Assembly (NCBI GenBank): GCA_964494735.1
Contig: CAZBSD010000074.1
Location: forward strand, 1 to 5,785
DNA length: 5,785 nucleotides
Direction: 5' to 3'
Source of the DNA: PHAA01 sp964494735
Lineage (GTDB): Bacteria; Bacillota; Syntrophomonadia; Syntrophomonadales; Syntrophomonadaceae
The position numbers and the translations under genes were made by a program. Within the stretch, counting starts at the first letter, position 1. The number at the start of each line of letters is the position of its first letter. The notes beneath the pieces were generated by a model. It was not told the origin of the DNA and searched no databases. It worked only from the letters and a program-made list of their open reading frames with translations. Of this stretch, positions 1 to 5,575 are shown piece after piece.

Positions 1-19
1 TAGCTGCATATATCCCGAG

Positions 20-871
20 TTATCTCTGGGGCGGCTCCCATTGCTTGGCTGCCGCTTGCGAAATACGGTCGATGACGATAGCCAGAACCACGATCGCCCA
101 ACCGGCCTCGAAGCCTTTGCCCACATCGATCCGGTTGGTAGCCTTCAGGACTTCCTCGCCCAAACCACCAGCCCCAATCATACTGGCTATTACTACCATC
201 GACAGAGCCATCATGGTGGTCTGGTTGATACCGGCTAGGATGGTGGGTATGGCCAACGGGAAGCGCACCTCTTTCAAGAGTTGCCAGCGCGAGGCCCCAA
301 AAACTACTGCGGCTTCCTGCACATCCCGCGAAACCTGACGGATACCCAGATTGGTGAGCCTGATTACCGGAGGTATGGCATAGATTACGGTAGCTATCAC
401 CCCTGGCACCTTGCCCAGTCCAAACAGCATCAGAGCCGGTATCAGGTACACCAGACTGGGCATGGTCTGCATAGCGTCCAGAAGCGGCATGGTGAAGGCA
501 TTGAAGCGATCCGATACCGCCATTCCAATCCCGGTGGGGATTCCAGCCAACAGCGATATCAGCACCGCCACGATCACAATGCCGAGAGTCTCCATGGCTA
601 CCTCCCAGAGCCCGAACATGCCGATGGTCATGATCAACAGGCCCGGTAGGATGGACTTGAAAAAGCTGTGACTAAGTTTCCAGGACATAAGCACTACAGT
701 CGCGACCCAGGCCCACCAGGGGACCCATTTCAGAAAAGCCTCGATCTGTAGAAGGACCCCTAGCAGCAAACTGGACATTCCATCAAAAAACGGCCCCCAG
801 GCGACTATAAGCCACTTGATGAAGGTTTGGATGTAAGGGGCAACATGGAATTGCCAATCAACAGGGAACAT
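20..871 (-). CDS. proW: Glycine betaine/proline-type ABC transporter, permease subunit (ProW/OpuAB family)
   Basis: Inner-membrane channel subunit of a quaternary-amine importer, 283 residues. A hydrophilic or amphipathic N-terminus is followed by a Trp-rich hydrophobic segment (about 49-64), then several membrane spans from about 74 to 118 and 138 to 170. The cytoplasmic EAA loop, which docks on the ATPase, is clear at residues 186-207 (EAAVVFGASRWQ, then FPLA), followed by the family stretch TMMALSMVVIASMIGAGGLG (219-238) and a final span near 256-267. Overall order and length fit the BPD_transp_1 permeases of the ProW/OpuAB group. The ATG at 871 is preceded by GGAGGTG (885-879, 7-base spacing), which overlaps the stop codon of the ATPase gene, so translation is probably coupled. 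It is the last transporter gene visible. No terminator is seen in the 19 bases left after the stop. The symbol is a family-level assignment; the substrate could be glycine betaine, proline betaine, choline or carnitine. Confidence 0.93.
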   Translation of the reverse strand: MFPVDWQFHVAPYIQTFIKWLIVAWGPFFDGMSSLLLGVLLQIEAFLKWVPWWAWVATVVLMSWKLSHSFFKSILPGLLIMTIGMFGLWEVAMETLGIVIVAVLISLLAGIPTGIGMAVSDRFNAFTMPLLDAMQTMPSLVYLIPALMLFGLGKVPGVIATVIYAIPPVIRLTNLGIRQVSRDVQEAAVVFGASRWQLLKEVRFPLAIPTILAGINQTTMMALSMVVIASMIGAGGLGEEVLKATNRIDVGKGFEAGWAIVVLAIVIDRISQAAAKQWEPPQR

Positions 872-877
872 CCAGGT

Positions 878-1810
878 TCACCTCCGCTCGGCCGCCATCA
901 GCGGGGCCGGTGCGGTGACCCGCGGCAGGGGCCGTACTTGACGCTTCTTCTTGGGGAAATAGTGAACCGGTTTGCGCGGTGAATTGTAGAACTGCCGCTC
1001 GCCAGTGACGAAACGCTCTACATATTCATCGACCGGGTTTCTTATGATCTCTTCCGGGGTACCCTGCTGGACGAAAACCCCCTCCCGCATGACCGCCATG
1101 CGGTCGCCCAGGCGGGCGGCTTCCGTGAGGTCATGGGTTACGAATACGATGGTCTTATGGACCTCGCGCTGCAATCGGATCAGGGTTTCCTGCATCTCCC
1201 GGCGGATCAAGGGGTCCAGGCCGCTGAAGGGTTCGTCCATCAGGAGCAGGTCGCTCTTCTGCACCAGTGCCCGGGCTATGCCCACTCTCTGCCGCATACC
1301 TCCGGAGAGTTGAGCCGGGTAATGGTCCTCCCAGCCTTCCAAACCCACCTGCACAATAGCTTGTCGGGCTTGTTCTGCCCGCTCGCTGGGCGGCACTCCC
1401 CGCAGCTTTAATCCGAATGCCACATTATCAAGTACATTGCGGTGGGGCAACAGACCATAATGCTGGAATACCATGGCGGTTTCGTGCCGCCGGAACTGGG
1501 TTAGTTCCTTGTCATTCATATCGACCACACTCTGGCTATTGATGTTGATCTGGCCCAAAGTAGGTTTCAGTAAGCGCGGAAGGCAGCGTATCAGGGTGGA
1601 TTTGCCGCTGCCGGATAGTCCCATGATGACGAATACCTCGCCCCGCTTGACTTGGAACGACACGTCCCGGACCGCGAAGACGGCCCCTGCCTCTTTCCGG
1701 CTTTGGATGGAATCCTCATCCCCGGGATCAAAGTCAGTCGAATTTATCCCGAATACCTTCCACAACCCTTGCACCTCAAGCAGATAGTTCCTGGTATCGA
1801 TATCCATCAT
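878..1810 (-). CDS. proV: Glycine betaine/proline-type ABC transporter, ATP-binding subunit without CBS domains (ProV/OpuAA family)
   Basis: Cytoplasmic ATPase that powers the importer, 310 residues. All ABC motifs are intact: Walker A GLSGSGKST (64-72), Q-loop FQHYGLLPHR (115-124), signature LSGGM (168-172), Walker B LLLMDEP (188-194), D-loop GLD (197-199) and switch His in THD (His226). The N-terminal WKVFG and the PHRNVLDNVAFGL stretch are typical of the ProV/OpuAA branch. Family members are usually about 400 residues and end in tandem CBS domains; here the ABC fold ends near residue 272 (FVTGERQF) and is followed only by a basic, proline-rich tail of about 38 residues (KKKRQVRPLPR within it). 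The start codon overlaps the upstream stop as TAATG; GAGGTG (1821-1816) sits 5 bases before ATG at 1810. A second ATG follows directly, so initiation one codon later is possible. The frame ends in a normal TGA at 880-878, and no frameshift is apparent. Confidence 0.95.
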   Translation of the reverse strand: MMDIDTRNYLLEVQGLWKVFGINSTDFDPGDEDSIQSRKEAGAVFAVRDVSFQVKRGEVFVIMGLSGSGKSTLIRCLPRLLKPTLGQININSQSVVDMNDKELTQFRRHETAMVFQHYGLLPHRNVLDNVAFGLKLRGVPPSERAEQARQAIVQVGLEGWEDHYPAQLSGGMRQRVGIARALVQKSDLLLMDEPFSGLDPLIRREMQETLIRLQREVHKTIVFVTHDLTEAARLGDRMAVMREGVFVQQGTPEEIIRNPVDEYVERFVTGERQFYNSPRKPVHYFPKKKRQVRPLPRVTAPAPLMAAERR

Positions 1811-2856
1811 TACTTCACCTCTTTCAAGGCCTGCTCCACCTTGGCGGCAACATCGGACGGCAGCCAGGCTTTCCAGGTATCGGGATACTTGTTCAGAAAG
1901 TATAGGGCGGCCTGTTTTTCATCGGCTTGATTCTGATTCATGTAAGCCAGGAAATCATTGTTCTGTTCCAGGGTGGTCTGGTACTTGGAGATAAACTCCA
2001 CGATCTCGGGAGCGCTGTTGGCCGCCGCAGTTGTGATCCCTTTGGCCACGTAAGCCGTCGGGTAGGCGCAGGCCCGGTTATTGACATCCTCCCAGACTGC
2101 CCGGTCATAGGGTGGTTCCTCCAGCAAGGTCATGTCCAGTTGGCCCATGACCCAGTTAGGCTCCCAGTTGTAGCCCACCCAGGGTATCCCTTTCTCATAA
2201 GCAGCCACCATGGATGCTGACAGAGTTGCGTCCGAACCAGTGCTGAAGAGCTCATAGGTCTTATCCAGGCCATAGCTCTTGAACTTGACCTCATTTATTT
2301 CAGTGCAGGCCCATCCCGGGCCACTGTTGTGGAAACGACCCTTGGTAGGCACTTCTGGGCTTTTGAACAGCTCCCAATAGCGGGGCAGGTCGGTTACCGA
2401 TTTCAGATCCGGGGCTATCGGCGCGATACCCCGTTCGGCATCACCTTTTACCATATAGGTGGGTACGTACCAGCCCTGGGGGGCATCCGGGAAATTGGAG
2501 CCCAGGTCCTTGACTTTGCCAGCGGCGACCATCTCTTGCCAGGCTTCACCGTAGTTATCCAGCCAAACCTCCATGGTTATGTCGACGTTCCCGGCGGACA
2601 TACCCTGCAGCAGAGGCAGAGTCTCCCCGAAGGTGTAGTTGGGTTCTGGATAACCGTAACCATGCTGCAGCACAAATCCCACGATCCGGTTGTGCACCTT
2701 GACGCTATCCCAGCTGACATCGGCCAGCACCATACTCTTCTTCTGGACTGTCTTTTCGCCGCTGCCGCAGCCGGCGACGGCCAGACTCATGGTGAGTATC
2801 AGGGGCAGCATAAGCAACTTGGCAATTCTTGCGGACATTGATTCTTTGAATAACAT
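1810..2856 (-). CDS. proX: Glycine betaine/proline-type ABC transporter, substrate-binding lipoprotein (OpuAC/ProX family)
   Basis: Extracytoplasmic solute receptor, 348 residues. Residues 1-29 form a lipoprotein signal (Lys/Arg near the N-terminus, hydrophobic core 14-28, lipobox VAGC at 27-30), so Cys30 would be lipidated. The mature part follows the OpuAC fold: first-lobe segment GNVDITMEVWLDNY (89-102), hinge-region GRFHNSGPGWACTEIN (173-188), and a Trp-rich stretch PWVGYNWEPNW (225-235). Aromatic residues build the cation-pi cage for the trimethylammonium group in this family; Trp98, Trp129, Trp182, Trp226, Trp231 and Trp235 are candidates, but which ones bind cannot be told here. The ATG at 2856 is chosen because AGGAGGT (2872-2866) lies 9 bases upstream; the in-frame ATG at 2838 has no such site. 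It is the first gene of the transporter operon, behind a c-di-AMP riboswitch. Its stop overlaps the ATPase start by one base. Substrate identity is inferred from the family. Confidence 0.94.
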   Translation of the reverse strand: MLFKESMSARIAKLLMLPLILTMSLAVAGCGSGEKTVQKKSMVLADVSWDSVKVHNRIVGFVLQHGYGYPEPNYTFGETLPLLQGMSAGNVDITMEVWLDNYGEAWQEMVAAGKVKDLGSNFPDAPQGWYVPTYMVKGDAERGIAPIAPDLKSVTDLPRYWELFKSPEVPTKGRFHNSGPGWACTEINEVKFKSYGLDKTYELFSTGSDATLSASMVAAYEKGIPWVGYNWEPNWVMGQLDMTLLEEPPYDRAVWEDVNNRACAYPTAYVAKGITTAAANSAPEIVEFISKYQTTLEQNNDFLAYMNQNQADEKQAALYFLNKYPDTWKAWLPSDVAAKVEQALKEVK

Positions 2857-2866
2857 GTTTGGATTA

Positions 2867-2907
2867 CCTCCTCATGGACTATTTACAGGACACGACCAGT
2901 GAGGAAG
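2867..2907 (-). promoter_or_regulatory. Hairpin that can mask the ribosome binding site of the transporter operon
   Basis: Read on the minus strand, CUUCCUCACUGG (2907-2896) can pair with CCAUGAGGAGG (2877-2867). This gives 8 contiguous pairs (one G-U), a bulged C2899, then 3 more pairs, closing an 18-base loop. The 3' arm contains the whole GAGGAGG ribosome binding site of the binding-protein gene, so the folded form should block initiation. The same 5' arm can instead pair with UGAGGGAG (3015-3008), directly 3' of riboswitch stem P1. This is the likely expression platform. The pairing is seen by eye; stability and function are inferred. Confidence 0.55.
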
Positions 2908-3009
2908 AAAAGGGCAGAGGTGGGATTGAAGCAGAAAAGGGAGATGTAAATGCAATGTAGGATTTGACAACATTACTAGAAGATTACCACAAACAATTAT
3001 GGGGACACT

Positions 3010-3120
3010 CCCTCATCGCTTACGAGGTTAGCTGATGGGTTCGGGATAGGGATTCCCTACCTTTCGGATTCACCCCAAACATTGGTTCCCCCGCTCTCTG
3101 GTCTGAGATTCAGCGTCGTT
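3010..3120 (-). ncRNA. c-di-AMP riboswitch (ydaO/yuaA leader class)
   Basis: The minus strand carries the conserved ydaO/yuaA blocks in the right order: GCGGGGGAACC (3094-3084), GGGGUGAAUCC (3076-3066), GUAGGG (3060-3055), CCCGAACC (3045-3038) and UCAGCUAACCUCGUAAGCG (3035-3017). Stem P1 is closed by CGCU (3115-3112) with AGCG (3020-3017). A short hairpin, UAGGG-AAU-CCCUA (3059-3047), fills the variable arm. Members of this class bind cyclic di-AMP and usually switch expression off; they sit before genes for potassium and osmolyte transport and for cell-wall hydrolases. Here it lies about 155 bases upstream of the betaine-transporter start codon, in the same orientation, which fits that biology. 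Exact ends are approximate. Identification rests on memory of the consensus, not on a covariance-model score. Confidence 0.93.
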
Positions 3121-3171
3121 TCTGATTAGCCTGGATGGCGAATAATTCAGTAGAAATAGCTCCACCAGCAG

Positions 3172-3199
3172 ATTACAACCACCCCCTTAGCGAAACCAA
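3172..3199 (-). promoter_or_regulatory. Candidate promoter of the riboswitch-transporter transcript
   Basis: On the minus strand, TTGGTT (3199-3194) and TGTAAT (3177-3172) are separated by 16 bases. The -10 matches the sigma-A/sigma-70 consensus at 5 of 6 positions, while the -35 matches only TTG. Transcription would begin near 3165, about 45 bases before riboswitch stem P1, which is a sensible distance. A second, weaker minus-strand possibility is TATAAG at 3243-3238, without a well-placed -35. Confidence 0.35.
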
Positions 3200-3261
3200 C
3201 ACTTATCGACTGGCATATCTCCTGATCATGCCGTAAGCTTATAATGGTTATCGAGCATCGC

Positions 3262-3281
3262 TTGAGTAAGCATCGACTCAA
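3262..3281. repeat. Short inverted repeat TTGAGT-N8-ACTCAA
   Basis: A perfect 6-base inverted repeat (3262-3267 and 3276-3281) lies in the middle of the divergent intergenic region. The spacer begins with AAGCATCG, and GCATCG also occurs directly before the left arm (3255-3260). Its size and location would suit a dimeric regulator's operator, but nothing identifies the protein. It may be chance. Confidence 0.25.
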
Positions 3282-3293
3282 CCAGTCTAGAAC

Positions 3294-3400
3294 ATAAATG
3301 TGGCAGAATTACGGGGGTAGGCTTGCCAATGATCTTACTGATGGTCTGTAACCGCCTATTTATGGCACTTGTAAGGCTTACATATTTATGCCACATTTGT
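3294..3400 (+). promoter_or_regulatory. Repeat cluster upstream of the two-component operon, probable control region
   Basis: Three related copies of a TTTATGSCAC-like element lie here. One is inverted (ATAAATGTGGCA, 3294-3305) and two are direct (TATTTATGGCACTTGT, 3357-3372; TATTTATGCCACATTTGT, 3383-3400), the direct copies 26 bases apart. AAATGTGGCA and TGCCACATTT (3389-3398) are perfect 10-base inverted copies. Between the direct copies sits a 13-base palindrome, TGTAAG-G-CTTACA (3370-3382). The last copy itself contains TTTATG and TTTGTC spaced 11 bases apart, as in OmpR/PhoB-type tandem half-sites. A TATATT (3405-3410) lies downstream without a good -35, which would suit an activated promoter. 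Autoregulation by the adjacent response regulator is a reasonable guess, not shown. Confidence 0.4.
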
Positions 3401-3444
3401 CGCGTATATTGTATTTAATCACCTGGCCGGTAATCAATGGGTTG

Positions 3445-3460
3445 AAGGAGGGCAGCCTTG
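3445..3460 (+). promoter_or_regulatory. Ribosome binding site that fixes a TTG start for the response regulator
   Basis: AAGGAGG (3445-3451) lies 6 bases before TTG at 3458. The only in-frame ATG nearby, at 3437, runs into TGA two codons later, so TTG is the start codon. Confidence 0.85.
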
Positions 3461-4153
3461 AGTACGATTTTTGTGGTCGACGACGAAGAAAATATCCGTT
3501 GGCTGCTTTCCCACTACCTGCAGAATGAAGGCTACACAGTGGAGTCATTCCGCAGCGTGGAAGACATGGCGGAGCGCCTGGATTCCGGGTATCCCGATAT
3601 GCTGATCCTGGACATAATGCTGCCCGGGCAGGATGGATTGGATTTTTGCCGGGATCTGCGTCAGCGCAGTGGCATTCCTGTTATTTTCGTGTCGGCCCGC
3701 CGCAAAGCCCTGGACCGGATCGTAGGCTTGGAGGTCGGGGGGGATGATTATCTGGCCAAGCCGTTCAGTCCCCGCGAACTGCTGGCCCGGGTTCGTTCCG
3801 TTTTTCGCCGCACCATGATTCCTCCCGGCTCGCAAAAATACCTGCTGGCCGGCAACCTGAAAATCCTCACCGGCGATCGTTTGGTCCTGGTCAATGGGGA
3901 GGAGTTGGCCCTGTCCGCCAAAGAATATGAACTGCTGCATTTATTGCTTCAGAACCCCCAGCGCACCTTTAACCGCCAGGAATTGCTGGACCGCATCTGG
4001 GGCTATGATTACGACGGCAGCGAGCGGGCCGTCGACGACTTGATCAAGCGTTTGCGCCGCAAGCTCAATGACAACGATTCGGAAACCAACATTGAGACTA
4101 TATGGGGGTACGGGTACCGTTTGGATGGTCAAGTGGAGAAGCATATCTACTAA
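3458..4153 (+). CDS. Two-component response regulator, OmpR/PhoB family
   Basis: DNA-binding response regulator of 231 residues. The receiver domain occupies about 1-118: acidic pair Asp8-Asp9, phosphoacceptor Asp52 in LILDIMLPGQDG, switch Ser79 (FVSAR), and Lys101 in GGDDYLAKPF. All catalytic positions are present, so it should be phosphorylated by its partner kinase. A winged-helix domain follows at about 130-227, with LSAKEYELLHLLLQNPQRTF, the recognition region ERAVDDLIKRLRRKL, and the C-terminal wing IETIWGYGYRLDG, where most relatives have VRGVGYRF. Translation starts at TTG 3458 behind AAGGAGG. The gene overlaps the kinase gene by 29 bases, so the two form an operon. It diverges from the betaine transporter across 601 bases that carry candidate binding repeats. 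The regulon is unknown, so no gene symbol is given. Confidence 0.95.
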   Translation: MSTIFVVDDEENIRWLLSHYLQNEGYTVESFRSVEDMAERLDSGYPDMLILDIMLPGQDGLDFCRDLRQRSGIPVIFVSARRKALDRIVGLEVGGDDYLAKPFSPRELLARVRSVFRRTMIPPGSQKYLLAGNLKILTGDRLVLVNGEELALSAKEYELLHLLLQNPQRTFNRQELLDRIWGYDYDGSERAVDDLIKRLRRKLNDNDSETNIETIWGYGYRLDGQVEKHIY

Positions 4154-5501
4154 AATATTAACCAGCTACCTGGCGGTAGTGACATTTACATTTTTTGCAA
4201 CTGCGCTGGCTTTTTACCCAATTTTGGTCGGGGTAATGGAAAAGCGCGCCGAAATAGGACTGCAAAAACAGGCTTGGGAAATTGCCCATGCCATCGGATC
4301 AGGCACCCAGCCCTCCGAAGAATATAAACCACCTCTAACCATTCTCTTACTGGGGCGGTCAGTCGAGAGTCATTTTTTATGGGTAACTGACTTGGGTATA
4401 ATCGAATACAGCAGCAATCAGGAACAATTTCCGGTCGGACGGCTGCTGGACCGGCTGCCAACCCAATTACGCCCCGATGAATCCTATGACCGAAATCAAG
4501 CCAATATCTTCAAGAATGATTGGTATCTGACTGCCGAAGTACCGGAAAGCAGGGGTGGTTCGGTGCTGACGTTTGTGGCGCTCAATACTCTGCAGACCAT
4601 GTATCAGGAAACCCTGCTGGCCATTTTCAGCAGTTTGTTGGCTGCCCTGATAATGGCTCTCGTGATTGCCTTTTTTATCATTCGATATTTAGTTAAGCCG
4701 CTCCGGGCACTGGAAGATTTCGCTCAGGCGGTAGGCAACCGAAAATTCGATCAACACCTGGAGATCAAGTCTGATGATGAACTATCCCAGCTGGCAGCAG
4801 CCTTTAATCAGATGTCAGACCAGCTTAAGAGCTACGATGAGAGCATGCGGAGCTTTTTTCAGAATGCATCCCATGAGCTGAAGACTCCCTTGATGAGCAT
4901 AAACGGCTATGCCGAGGCCATCCGGGATGGTGTATTTACCGGCCCCGCGTTGGACAGTGCCATCGACGTTATCCATAAAGAGAGTGTGCGGCTAAGAAAC
5001 GTGGTCGAAAACATTATCGACCTGACCATCCTGGACCAACAGAGAAGACCGTATTTGCTCCCCCATGACCTGGGCTACATAATGGAACAGGTGACAGATA
5101 CGGTGGGAGGCTACGCGCTGGAAAGGGGGGTACTGGTAGAGACTCACGCTGCTCCTCCAACATTAGTGATCGGGGATTGGGATCAGCTGCACAGCCTCTT
5201 GGTCAATCTACTGTCCAATGCCATACGCCACGCCGGCAGCAAGGTAAGTGTGCGTTTTACCCTTATTGAAAGCGGAACCAGGGTTAGGATAGCGGTTGAG
5301 GATGATGGGACTGGTTTTACTGCCACCGACTTTAAACACGCATTCGACTATTTCTATAGCGGGGCTCCCTCCGGTTCAGGTTTGGGATTGACCATCGCCC
5401 AAAAAATTGTATGGGAGCATTCCGGTCAAATCAGGATCTATAATTCCCCCTCCGGTGGGGCAGTGGCCGAAGTCATTCTCCCAGTGGCAGCCAAAATATA
5501 G
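4125..5501 (+). CDS. Membrane sensor histidine kinase with HAMP domain
   Basis: Partner kinase of the preceding regulator, 458 residues from the chosen start. Domain order: first membrane span about 10-36; extracytoplasmic sensor region about 38-162, too short and divergent for me to name; second span about 164-186; HAMP about 187-240 (VKPLRALEDFAQAVG); dimerisation/phosphoacceptor domain with H-box NASHELKTPL, His250; then a catalytic ATP-binding domain with N-box NLLSNAIRHAG (Asn365), G1 box DDGTGF (393-398), an F-box-like FDYFY (407-411) and G2 box GSGLGL (417-422). All key residues are intact. ATG 4125 is used because it overlaps the regulator by only 29 bases and starts just before the basic residues and first span. 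The next ATG upstream in frame, 4068, would lie deep inside the regulator gene. No strong ribosome binding site is seen, so coupling to the upstream gene is likely. The signal sensed is unknown. The 74 bases after its stop show no convincing terminator. Confidence 0.94.
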   Translation: MVKWRSISTKILTSYLAVVTFTFFATALAFYPILVGVMEKRAEIGLQKQAWEIAHAIGSGTQPSEEYKPPLTILLLGRSVESHFLWVTDLGIIEYSSNQEQFPVGRLLDRLPTQLRPDESYDRNQANIFKNDWYLTAEVPESRGGSVLTFVALNTLQTMYQETLLAIFSSLLAALIMALVIAFFIIRYLVKPLRALEDFAQAVGNRKFDQHLEIKSDDELSQLAAAFNQMSDQLKSYDESMRSFFQNASHELKTPLMSINGYAEAIRDGVFTGPALDSAIDVIHKESVRLRNVVENIIDLTILDQQRRPYLLPHDLGYIMEQVTDTVGGYALERGVLVETHAAPPTLVIGDWDQLHSLLVNLLSNAIRHAGSKVSVRFTLIESGTRVRIAVEDDGTGFTATDFKHAFDYFYSGAPSGSGLGLTIAQKIVWEHSGQIRIYNSPSGGAVAEVILPVAAKI

Positions 5502-5575
5502 GCAATTCCAAGGTCGGCGGCACAGCCACTGCCAGTGAGCCCTTCCAGGATATAGAACAATAACGCCGCGATGCA

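Noticed and set aside
2329..2841. Long plus-strand reading frame (170 codons) opposite the binding-protein gene
   Set aside because: It is the antisense shadow of a clear lipoprotein gene, has no recognisable domain, and would lie antisense through the signal-peptide region.
3240..3245. Perfect plus-strand TATAAT as the promoter of the two-component operon
   Set aside because: No acceptable -35 sequence lies 16-18 bases upstream, and it would give a leader of about 205 bases; kept only as a remote possibility.
3370..3382. Palindrome TGTAAG-G-CTTACA as a mobile-element end or attachment site
   Set aside because: There is no integrase, transposase or target duplication in the window; it lies within a likely promoter region and is better read as an operator.
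3545..3940. Minus-strand frame of 131 codons inside the response regulator gene
   Set aside because: It is antisense to a well-conserved receiver domain and shows no family motif or ribosome binding site of note.
4068..4124. Upstream ATG at 4068 as the kinase start
   Set aside because: It would overlap the regulator gene by 86 bases and add a hydrophilic extension unlike kinase N-termini; ATG 4125 starts directly before the first membrane span.
5502..5575. Bidirectional terminator between the convergent kinase and deacetylase genes
   Set aside because: The only symmetry, CACT-GCC-AGTG near 5527-5537, is a 4-bp stem without a T-run on either side.
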